The notes under the pieces were generated by a model. It saw only the letters and a list, made by a program, of their open reading frames with translations, had not been told where the DNA came from and did not search any database. Shown here in pieces: positions 49,001 through 61,500 of a stretch of 64,000 bases of DNA. Source of the DNA: Lingula anatina (lineage: Eukaryota > Brachiopoda > Lingulata > Lingulida > Lingulidae); NCBI RefSeq assembly GCF_001039355.2, contig NW_019774637.1, positions 431,132-495,131 on the forward strand, given 5' to 3'. The position numbers were made by a program, and so were the translations under genes. Every line of letters begins with the position of its first letter. Position 1 is the stretch's first letter.

Positions 49001-52000
49001 TCAACAAAAAACCAAACTTTTTAGAAAAAAACCAGGGACTAACTTTGAATGTAAAAATGGTTTCATTAACCATTGGTAAGTATGGGAAAATTGTTGTTTA
49101 CTCCAGGAAAATTCATTTTTTGGCCGAAACAAAGAGTTATTATCCCTTTAAAAAAGAGTCAGAAGAACTTTTTGAAGTTAATAGCTAGTCCCGCCAACAA
49201 AGTCTTCTGCATTTCTAATGCTTCAGATGAGTTGGATGTTGAAATTACTCACCCTGTCAGTTCTCTGATTAATCTCATTAATTGTAGGAAAAGAAAGAAG
49301 GAATAGAGAAAGTCAAATCTTCACAGCTGAATCTGGTGGATCTTGCTGGCAGTGAGAGGACCAAGGACACCAATGCTACAGGCCAGAGACTAAAGGTATG
49401 GTAAACAAGTGACAATCAGGACACAGATGAAGATATCACCAACTTACTACACATAATGCTTTTGTGTTTCTGCTCTGGCAAGGGCTTTGTCAGTCCAAGT
49501 TGCTTGCCAGTTTTTGGTATTTTCTTTCACCATTTATTTGACCTAAATTCAAAAGGTAATTAGAATAGTATAAGAACTGTAAATGTTATATGAACTGCAA
49601 CCTGAAGTTTGTATGATCTCTCTATATTGTAGTTTATCCGTTTCTGAAAGAGAAAATATAAAGTGTCATAGAAATGAAACAAGTTTGAGTTTGTAAAACA
49701 TATATCAATGAAAAACTTATTTCAAAGAATGGCTATTGTTATAGTTTTTCATCATATGTATCTATGTGTGTTCTCATTTCAGGAGGGGTGCAACATCAAC
49801 AAATCCCTGGCAGTACTGGGTCATGTCATCCTGTCCCTGGTGCAGAAACAAAAATATGTGCCATACAGGGATTCCAAGCTCAGCTTCCTCTTGAGGGTAA
49901 GTAAAGTCTCGGTTGGTGTCTTTGCATCAGTTCTAACTTAGAAGCTAGAGAAGTGAATGAAATGGCACTGCCAGGAAGCTAGATAGTTAAACATTAGGTA
50001 AGGAATATAGCACAGCTATTGTTTCCATGGAGTCTTTGACTGATTTCATGAAGTTGGTGTTTGCTTATGGTTGTTGTTGTTGTTGAAGTTTTGTTTGCTT
50101 ATAAAATGTACCTATGAATGTGAAACTGATATTGAAGTATCCTGTGAAAAGAAGTGGTAAGCTAAAGAGGCTTTGTATGAATAGATGGAATAACACCAAA
50201 CCAATGGTATTTCATTTTATTTTTGAATTTTCATTATTTCTTTCTCATCATTCCAGGATTCCCTAGGTGGTAATGCCAAAACATTCATGATAGCCTGTGT
50301 CCACCCAGGAGCCAAGTAAGTGACCAGCCATCCCCACACTGACCATGTGTAACAAACAGTACATATACAAATCAAATGAATTGAAGCACCGTTATATTTA
50401 TTACAGTAAAGACTTCATTTTTACAGTGGGGAAAATTGTGAATTTTACAATTATTATATTGGATTGGATCATGATTTTGTGTCAGTGGCTTATATAAGTA
50501 CCTTTCACACAGGTATGATAATGTATTTTTTTTTCAAATTATGGTTTTGATCCCTATCAATGACAAATTTATGGCGAATAATTTGATACTTTTAATATCA
50601 ATTAAAATATTTTCAGCTAAAATTATTATGAGGATTATATTAAGGCAATACTTTATTTTGTAATTTGCAGGTACTATAGCGAGACACTGTCCACATTACA
50701 GTTTGCAAGGAGGGCAAAACTTATAAAGAATAAGGTACAGTTTGACTTCCCAGATGTCCAGGACAAATCCTCTGTTACTAGATTACCTCAAAATTATTAA
50801 ATTGTGAAAATATTGATATATGATATAGATTTACATAGAAACATTTGCCTTTGGTGTAATTAGGCTCTGGCTGGGAAAATTTGAATTTTGAGAAATTAAA
50901 CATGAAGTGTGCAACATTTTTGAAATGAATAAAGATATAATACATCTGTTTCAAATAAAAAAGCAGTGGCAATATAATACTGTGTATTGTAAAGGGACAG
51001 ACTTGTTGTAAGGTAACTTGGAAAAGAAAAGATGTGATCTTGAAATGCAAATTTTTTTTTCAAATTCACTGTTATAGGCTACGTTGAATGAAGATATGCA
51101 TGGCAGCATTGCAGATCTCCAGGCAGAGATCAAGAAATTGAAGGAACAATTGCAGCAGTATGCCTCAGGTAAGTTATTGCTAATACTGAAAAATTACTTG
51201 ATCTCATCACAGACAAGCATTATGGATTGCTGGTACCTTCAGAAATAAATGGATGACAGTAAATTGAAATTATATTAAAGTATGTTTATCTTATCAGTTT
51301 GCCTCCATGTACTTTTCACTGTTTAAGCAATACATGGAAAACCTATGACTAAATACAGGTCACATTTGAAGAGCAGCTTTATTGGATTCTTTTTTTTCCC
51401 TCATATGGAGTTCTAATGCACCACTTATGTTGATAAGCAATACTTATTTCATTTTTTAAATGTTGTTCTATTTCAAAATAGTAAAACAACTAATGAAAAA
51501 TAAAATCTATACAGGTGCTATTCTCCACGAGCCCAGCACAGCAGAGAGTCAGGGAGATGAAGAAGTTTCTGGCATGTCATCAGGTAGAACAAATTCTGTA
51601 TGGAGAAAGCATTTCTTGGAGGCCATGATGCTGAGAGAAATTGCCGAACAAGATAAGAAGGTTGGTGGGTTTAATATATATTAATTAAGGATTCTGTGAA
51701 ATTAAGCTCTGACTGTGTTTTTTTTTAATCTTCCTGCAGCATTTAGATGATAATAAATTCAATAAATGATACATAATTTAGACATTTTGGGCCTAGAAAT
51801 TGGATAGAGTTATGTGCAGTTGTGAACTGGACAATGAAAAAAAAGCATATATTTTATTTGAGATAAAAAATTCAGGTTATAATGTACTTGGTCTACTGTA
51901 TACCATGCCAAAACTACATGCATTAGAATGAAAGAGTTTTGTAAATTAGAATGAAAGAGTTTTGAGAAGTTTGATAAACCAAACTGTGTGGCTCGCTTCA

Positions 52001-55000
52001 GAGCCTGGAGGAGAAGAAAGCAGGCCAGGAGCAGGAGCTGAAGGCCAGGGACTACAAGATCATGGCCATCAACATGAGGGTGAAGTTCAAGGAGAGTGCC
52101 CTCCAAATGTTGGAGAAACACCTGAAGGCTGGGGACCCTGATGGAGACGCCAAGGACGGGGTTATTGTAAGTAGATTTGGGTGCAGGAGTCACAGGTGGA
52201 AATTAAGGGATAAGAACAGGAATTTGTTTGCAGACATGTTGGAGCGAGCAGACCAATACAACTTATGCAAATATATCAATATTGATAATGTATTATTGAT
52301 AATGTAATATAATAATTAAATAGAAAGATTTTGTATTTGTGTGTGAGTGACTGCACTTTATTTTTTGTTTCAAAAGTTTAGGTCAGGTCTTAGTTTTTTC
52401 TTTGAATTTAATTCTCTTTTCCAGTGTAACTTGAGAGAGGAAATTAAAATGCTTCAGAAGGAATTAGAACACAATCCTGTTGTCACAAAGTTTGCTGTCG
52501 AAAACCAGAATCTCCGAAGCGAAATAAAAACTTTGAGATCACTAGAATCCAACAGAAATATTGTCAGAATTACGGAACAGAAAGCACGAGACTTAGAAAA
52601 AATATACAAGGACTTGATGAACGAGAACCAACAGCCCCAGGTGGGAGGAGAATTTGACAGGAGACTCTCACTTTGCACCATCCCTGCTGCGGAAGGCGCC
52701 ATCGATGCTGCGGCCGTAGAAAAGTTGAAGTCTCAGATAAACCACCTGCAGTCCCAGCTAGAGTCTGTGAGTATTAGATGGTCAACAGTGGTTTAGTCCA
52801 GTACTGTAACAGGAGTAGATAACTATTTTTTTGTCTTTATTTTCCCTCTTGTTCCTCTGTTTTCCCGTTTTCTGAAGTGCCATATGCATGCCGATTGCAT
52901 GCACATACATACACACATGCACACACATTTTTTTTGCTTTTATGCACTTCTTGTGTGTAATGAAATATTGTTTCACATAGGCCAAACAAGAGCTGTCAGA
53001 AAAAGAAGCAGTGTCAAAGAAAATGGAGATGGATTTGAAAGCAGACCTGGCGTCAAAGGAGAAGACCATAGCTGACCTCCACCACAACCTGGAGGCCAAG
53101 AACACCAGTAGCAGGAATGAAAGGAAAAGTATCACAGACATGCATATAGAGACCATCAGGGTGAGTGATCAGGTTTTGGGCTCAGGTGATGAACTTTAAG
53201 AACCCATGAGGTGTGGTTGACTTACAGGAAGATTACACATCATGATTGATTATTATAAGTTGAAATTGTTCGCATTGATTACAAGATCATGTAGAATATT
53301 GTAGTTAGTACAGAAAAAAACAAACAGGAAATGATTGCAATAACTGAAATTATTTTCTGACCTGTGTTATTGTAATTATAATGCTACATACACTTAACTA
53401 ATACTTTATTATAACACCTATTGAGTATAGTATTAAAACAACATCCTTTTATTTTCAAAGGAAATCACCACCCCTAAGAAAGCACTGTACAACCTCCGGA
53501 ACAGAACCATCCTGAAGCCAATGTCTGGTGGCAGCATTCAGTTTGACTTGACTGCAGAAGAGGATGGAATGGAGGAGAAGGAAGAGGTGGAGACTTTGAT
53601 GGACGTCGAGATGCCAGATCAAATGAAGGAGCAGGCGCTGGACGCTCTGCTGGAAGAAATTAAAAAACTGAATGTAAATCCAATACATTTTAAATTAATT
53701 GATATATAAATTAATTGTAAATATTAAAATATTTTTCATGAAAGAAAAAGAAATTGATATGATATATCTTTTTGACCATTATGAACTGATATCCAATTTA
53801 AAAAAACAAATTGTCAAAATACAAATAGCTACATTTACAAAATGAGGTCTGCATTTGTATAACACATTGTATGGTGTATTTATATCTTGGTCTGTAGGAG
53901 AAAAATAATGAGAATCTGAAGACTCTGGAAGACAGGGAAACTGAGATGCTGACACTGAAACAAAATGCCTCCAAATTAGAGCATCAGGTTGAGGTGAGTG
54001 TAGGCTTGGGACCTTTTTATGTACAGNAAAAAAGAAATACAGGACTAAAATGCAGCCTGAGTTGGAAAAGTAGTCTAATTGGCTTCTTTTTCTGGAAGTT
54101 ATACATTTTCAAAGTGTGAACTTTAACTCCCATGGGCCTGAAGCCTTATGCTTGTTACACATTTTACTTACATTGTTATTACCTGTTGAGCATAATTAAA
54201 ATTTGATGTTGAATTTGCAGTTTAACATAATGTACTTTTGCATCAGAATTGACAGTAGCCTATTTTGTGCATAGTTATTTCCTGTTTTTTGTCTGTACAT
54301 TTGACAGCTTTGCTGCCTTGTTTTTTAATCTTCCTGCAGCATTTAGATGATAATAAATTCAATAAATGATTCATAATTTAGACATTTTGGGCCTAGAAAT
54401 TGGATAGAGTTATGTGCAGTTGTGAACTGGACAATGAAAAAAAAGCATATATTTTGTTTGAGATAAAAAATTCAGGTTATAATGTACTTGGTCTACTGTA
54501 TACCATGCCAAAACTACATGCATTAGAATGAAAGAGTTTTGTAAATTAGAATGAAAGAGTTTTGAGAAGTTTGATAAACCAAACTGTGTCTCTCGCTTCA
54601 GAGCCTGGAGGAGAAGAAAGCAGGCCAGGAGCAGGAGCTGAAGGCCAGGGACTACAAGATCATGGCCATCAACATGAGGGTGAAGTTCAAGGAGAGTGCC
54701 CTCCAAATGTTGGAGAAACACCTGAAGGCTGGGGACCCTGATGGAGACGCCAAGGACGGGGTTATTGTAAGTAGATTTGGGTGCAGGAGTCACAGGTGGA
54801 AATTAAGGGATAAGAACAGGAATTTGTTTGCAGACATGTTGGAGCGAGCAGACCAATACAACCTTTGCAAATATATCAATATTGATAATGTATTATTGAT
54901 AATATAATATAATAATTAAATAGAAAGATTTTGTATTTGTGTGTGAGTGACTGCACTTCATTTTTTGTTTCAAAAGTTTAGGTCAGGTCTTAGTTTTTTC

Positions 55001-57892
55001 TTTGAATTTAATTCTCTTTTCCAGTGTAACTTGAGAGAGGAAATTAAAATGCTTCAGAAGGAATTAGAACACAATCCTGTTGTCACAAAGTTTGCTGTCG
55101 AAAACCAGAATCTCCGAAGCGAAATAAAAACTTTGAGATCACTAGAATCCAACAGAAATATTGTCAGAATTACGGAACAGAAAGCACGAGACTTAGAAAA
55201 AATATACAAGGACTTGATGAACGAGAACCAACAGCCCCAGGTGGGAGGAGAATTTGACAGGAGACTCTCACTTTGCACCAACCCTGCTGCGGAAGGCGCC
55301 ATCGATGCTGCAGCCGTAGAAAAGTTGAAGTCTCAGATCAACCACCTGCAGTCCCAGCTAGAGTCTGTGAGTATTAGATGGTCAACAGTGGTTTAGTCCA
55401 GTACTGTAACAGGAGTAGATAACTATTTTTTTGTCTTTATTTTCCCTCTTGTTCCTCTGTTTTCCCGTTTTCTGAAGTGTCATATGCATGCAGACATGCA
55501 TGCACATACATACACACATGCACACACATTTTTTTTTGCTTTTATGCACTTCTTGTGTGTAATGAAATATTGTTTCACATAGGCCAAACAAGAGCTGTCA
55601 GAAAAAGAAGCAGTGTCAAAGAAAATGGAGATGGATTTGAAAGCAGACCTGGCGTCAAAGGAGAAGACCATAGCTGACCTCCACCACAACCTGGAGGCCA
55701 AGAACACCAGTAGCAGGAATGAAAGGAAAAGTATCACAGACATGCATATAGAGACCATCAGGGTGAGTGATCAGGTTTTGGACTCAGGTGATAAACTTTA
55801 AGAACCCATGAGGTGTGGTTGACTTACAGGAAGATTACACATCATTGATTATTATTATGAAATTGTTCGCATTGATGACAAGATCATGTAGAATATTGTA
55901 GTTAGTACAGAAAAAACCAAACAGGAAATGATTGCAATAACTGAAATTATTTTCTGACCTGTGCTATTGTAATTATAATGCTACGTACACTTAACTAATA
56001 CTTTATTATAACACCTATTGAGTATAGTATTAAAACAACATCCTTTTATTTTCAAAGGAAATCACCACCCCTAAGAAAGCACTGTACAACCTCCGGAACA
56101 GAACCATCCTGAAGCCAATGTCTGGTGGCAGCATTCAGTTTGACTTGACTGCAGAAGAGGACGGAATGGAGGAGAAGGAAGAGGCGGAGACTTTGATGGA
56201 CGTCGAGATGCCAGATCAAATGAAGGAGCAGGCGCTGGACGCTCTGCTGGAAGAAATTAAAAAACTGAATGTAAATCCAATACATTTTAAATTAATTGAT
56301 ATATAAATTAATTGTAAATATTAAAAAATTTTTCATGAAAGAAAAAGAAATTGATATGATATATCTTTTTGACCATTATGAACTGATATCCAATTTAAAA
56401 AAACAAATTGTCAAAATACAAATAGCTACATTTACAAAATGAGGTCTGCATTTGACACATGTATGACACATTGTATGGTGTATTTATATCTTGGTCTGTA
56501 GGAGAAAAATAATGAGAATCTGAAGACTCTGGAAGACAGGGAAACTGAGATGCTGACACTGAAACAAAACGCCTCCAAATTAGAGCATCAGGTTGAGGTG
56601 AGTGAAGGCTTGGGACCTTTTTATACAGTGTCTTTGAAATTCAAGTTTACACATTCGCCCTTTGCATTGCTTTGCAATTGTAATAATTTCCTGTAATTAA
56701 AAAAAAAAATTATGCTACAACCAATATTCTTCTTTTTTGCATCATTGTAGTCCATGACAGCAAAGAGATGAAATGGTGAGGAAAAGGACGCCTTCAGCAA
56801 TTGTAATAATTTACTTTTAATTTCTTACAATTTCTTACAATAACTGATATTCTTCTATTTTACATCATTGTAGTCCATGACAACAGAGAGACTAGAGCTG
56901 GTGAGAGAGAGGGACTCTTCAGTATCCCAACTGGAGGCTTTGACACTGCAGTTACAGCAGGTTACAGACAACTTTACAAGTGAGAAGAAAATACTTGTTC
57001 TTAGAATAACATATCTTATTATTTTGATAGGGCATAATGAGTACTGTTCTCGTGGAATGGTCTTTTAATGGAAGATAATATAATGGAAGAAAAATGTCAA
57101 ATTGTTTTAAAAGTCTTTTAAAAAATTAACACATTAAGGTGTATGGAGAGTCATATAGTACGATATATAAGGTAAATAGTCATATTTTTTGTCATGACAA
57201 AACTGTACAAAAATAAAAAGGTTAATTTAATGAAGGGACCTTTCAGATTTGTTCACACTTTGATGAAAAAGCAACATCAATAAATGAAGATTATTTTGGT
57301 CTGAAATGGTAAAAGGTTTAAAATATTTTTTTTGAAAATAATTCAAAACTTTATTCCAGTGATGGAAGGAGAGAAGGAAGACTACAGGGTACTCCTCCAG
57401 CAGGCAGACAAGGAAATAGCTACCTACAAGTCCAAGATCAAATTAAGTGATGAAGAAAAGGAAAAAGAGAAGGCAGCAATTGAAACAAAGGTATGTGAAA
57501 GTGCTAGAAGGTTTACGGTGTTTTATGTTATGCACTTATATTTTTTTTCAAAGAAAATGGATTTAAAAGTTTAATTGTTCTAAAATTTTCTAGGTTGATT
57601 TTTTTTTTTAATTTGAAAGAGTGAAAAAGTCTTGGGCTAAAGATTTATTCAAGACTTTAAAACCACATGCTGTACATGGGAAAGAGAAAAAAAGGAGACC
57701 TCCAGGTTTATCATACTTAAAGTTAGTACCTCTTTTTTTTTTTTTCTAATTTCAGCTCCTAAGGATTGAAATCGAGCACTTTAATCTCCAGAAGGAGTAC
57801 CAGGCAGCACAAGATGAGAAGTTGACATTGGAGGTAAACAGCTCACTTTTTAATGAAACAATATTTTCATTATTTCTTGGATGTTTTTTCTT

Positions 57893-57963
<71 letters not shown>

Positions 57964-58502
57964 TTAGATTTCAGTCGCGTAGGATTTTAGAATTTTTTAA
58001 GCATAAATTATCCATTTAATACAATTTGACAACAAAAAAAAAGAAGAAAAGGGCCAGTCATTTACAACAAAGGCTGTGACCAGTGATTCCAATTTGAATA
58101 GTTGGAATGGTATCAAACTGTTATTTCATAACCATCTTCAGGAGCAAGTAGAAAACCTTCAGGACACTAAAAGCTTCATGGAAGGGCAGGTTGCCACCCT
58201 GGAGGAGCAGCTGAAGACCTCCATGGAGACCTGTAAGGAGAAGGAAGTTGAACTGAAGAGTCTGACCAGCCAAATGGAGGCTGAGAGGGAGAAGGTATCT
58301 AAGATGACAGCTCAGTTGGCTACTGGGCATGAAGTGGTAAGTTACATTGTTGTTTGCCACATTTGCAACTGCACATACGTAATTTTGTTGAAATATAAGG
58401 GGAGTATGTGCACTGATTTGCATGTACATGTGCATATTCAGTTGTACACAATGGTAATGGGGATTGTTGTGGTCTAAAATTTGCACTTTTTTGTTGTTTA
58501 CA

Positions 58503-58533
<31 letters not shown>

Positions 58534-61500
58534 AACACACAAACACACACACACACACTTGTGCACTGGCGTGTACACAGTTTTGGACTACATTACTATT
58601 ATTGTTATTAGTGATGTCATTGTCTTAATTAATTAATTTAATAACACATTCTATCTGTAGCAACAAGAACTAGGCCAGGCCCTAGAGGAGAACAGTCGTC
58701 TCCAGAACCAGTGCAGTGTCCTGCAGTCCCAGTGTGACGCCCAGGACCAGAAGACCTCCCTGCTGGTGCAGGAACTAGAGACAGCGAAGAATGCCGTCAG
58801 AGAGGCCAATAAGGAGGCGGAGAGGGACAAGGTGTGTAGTACAAGTGGATTTGTGCTTAAAACGGTGTCAAAATCAGTTTCAATTTTGGATCATGGATAC
58901 TTGGAAGAGAATTGATTTTAGCTGAAAATGAAAATGAAGAAAGAAATAAATGCTAATAGTTATGTTTTTATAGATATATATTTATAAGTATGAAAAGAAT
59001 GGAGAATGGATTCTTCCTTGAGGGCATATATGGAATTTGATAAAATTTAATGATATTTTAATTGTAAGAGAACAAATTTGGGCATACATATTTTTAAATC
59101 AAGTTACTTTTTATGTACAGACACAGATGTGTCTGTACATATAGCCATCATCTGCGTCTGTCGTCGCCGTCGCCGTCGTCGCTGTCGCCGTCGTCGCCGT
59201 CGCCGTCGCCGTGCACTTTTACCGATAACACGATAAGTGGAAAACCATTTTGCCTTTTGATTTGAAACTTGCAGAACTGATGANTTACTCTCTTCAGGCA
59301 GCCATCGGGGATATGATGACCAGAATTCAGGATCAGAAATCCCAGATTTCTGAGAACGCAGAAATCCTGGCAGTGCTGAGGTCAGAGCTGACAGCCAGAG
59401 AGAATGACGTCTATTTGTTAGAGTGTCAAAAACAAGACACACAGACAGCGCTGGAGGAAAAGACCAAGCAAATGGACGAGTTGTCAGCCAAGTTTGTGCT
59501 GGAGAAGGAGCAGCTTAGTGCCATTGTAAGTAATTTAATATCTTGTGGACTTATATTGACAGCTGTTATTAAAAGGCTTTGACTAATCAAAATCATGTGT
59601 GTGTGTCAATACAGTTGACCCTTCAGGCAAAAATCATATAGTTTATCACAATTTTAGCCTTGTCTTTTTTGTTTGTTTGTTTGTTTGTTTGTTTGTTTGT
59701 TTCTAAGTTAAGATGTACGTCGAGCTGCCAATGTTTGCTCTTCATGCCCTCAAGCATATGTAGAAAAATATATTTGTGCACATTTAATTGTTTCTTTCTT
59801 TCAGGAGTCAATGCTGCGAGAAGATTTAGAAGTGGTCAGTGAGACATTAGCTGAGTCTGAAGGTAGTCTGGAATCTCTAAAGGCAAGTATTTCCACCTCA
59901 TGATTTTTTTAAATGTTCATATTTCAATCAGTTTTACTGCCATTTTGAGCTCAACCGTTTACATATACCACAGATTTGAAATTTTCTCCTGAAGTTTCCT
60001 TGTCTTTTTAATATCAAAGTGAAAACTTTTGGGGAAATTAAGAAAATATGGGTTGTTATATTATTTTTTCCATATACTGTATTCACAAATGAAGTCAAAT
60101 AGTGATTTAGAAATTAAAAGTAAAATTGGATTTAATGTTTTTCATACCTTGTTAAATATTTGCCTTTCTCATTAAAGAGCAAGGTATATTTCAATCTTTA
60201 ACTTTTTCTTCTGAAATTGTAAAACTTGATGTTTACTGTAAAATGTCTTTTACAGAAAGAGTATCAAGAGCAAGCTGAAGTCCTTCAGGAGCAGGTAAGA
60301 CCTACAAAAGTGCCTATGGTTTTGACAAAGAAAAAAACTTAAAGATAATATGGTGTTAGTCATATCTCGGGTTACCCCCAGTGTCAGAGCAACGTAAAAA
60401 TTAGCTTGTAAATATTAAATATACCTTGGAGTAATTTTTACTAGCTCTGAGGAACAGCAGCCATGTTAGGCTTCTGTCAATCAAATAGAACTGCTCCGCA
60501 GTGAATCTGCAGTTGAATGATATCAGACCAAAATGAAACGTAAAACAAATTTAATTCTGCTTTATTTAATTTTATTTGCTGTATTTAAGATGTAAAGTGA
60601 AAAAATAAATAATATTCTTCGAAAAGAAAAGATATATCCAATGTTTTTGTATTTTTTGCTTATCAAAGAACATTTAGTCCTGAGATATACACGTGCACAA
60701 CACACGTGCTTGCCATGTGCCAAATTTGACAGCTACACTGTATGTCCGATACCACTATAAGGGCTGGGCAATGGCTACACGAAAATCAGTTTTTACAGCA
60801 GAATGTTGCTTGTATTGTGGCACTGACCTTCGACTGCAAGATATTTTCAATTCAAACTTCTAACTCCGCGTCAGGCACTTAAATTGCTTCTTGTCTCGTC
60901 TGCATGAGATAACTTCAGTGCAAGGCGGGAAAGGCAGCTCCAGGCGGCCAAACCTGTGACGTACGAGACTTCTGACTTCCAAATATGGATCCAGGCGGAC
61001 ACAGGTGTGACGTGTGACTTCCAAATATGGAAGTGCCCTAGGCAGAATTTTGAAGAAGAACGCCCCCGAGTTGCCGCTGTTTGCTAGAGCCTGGTATTGC
61101 TGATATGGGTTATATATGAAATCAAGATCGAGCTGGCAATACCGGAATCTAGAACCTAGGGTAATCTCGGGTATGCTTTTCCTTGAACAACATACTAGTC
61201 TTACAGTGGTCCTGAAAAGGACATCTGTCCAGTTCAAATTATGGCTTTTAAAGAGTTTTTTTTTTCTTTTATGCCAGTTGAATCAGAAGACGGTGGAGAT
61301 GGAGGCAATGAGAGAAGAGCTCCAGTCTCGCCTTGCTGCCATGGAAACCAAGGCAGCCATGTCCCTGGAGGAGAGCAAGAAATATTGTACCATTATAGAA
61401 GAGAAGACTGAAGAACTTGCTAAGTAAGACAACAGCACAGCCTTATCAATACAATTTTTCCATGGCTTGAAGGGATTGTATCTGCTGACCATGTAGTGAT

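Larger units (their letters stand above)
58832..59297 (+). other. KIF15 intron 23, with a repeat element and an n
   Basis: 466 bp that contain a 14-bp inverted repeat, a CGTCGC-type tract and the n at 59284. Confidence 0.85.

Noticed and set aside
51721-56622. A true tandem exon duplication lengthening the KIF15 stalk
   Set aside because: Not excluded, but the n between the copies, near-identical introns and the matching haplotig pattern at DNAJA2 make unmerged alleles the simpler reading.
57822-58019. Membrane-protein-like frame (FIYLFIYLF repeat)
   Set aside because: It is the translation of the TTTA microsatellite.
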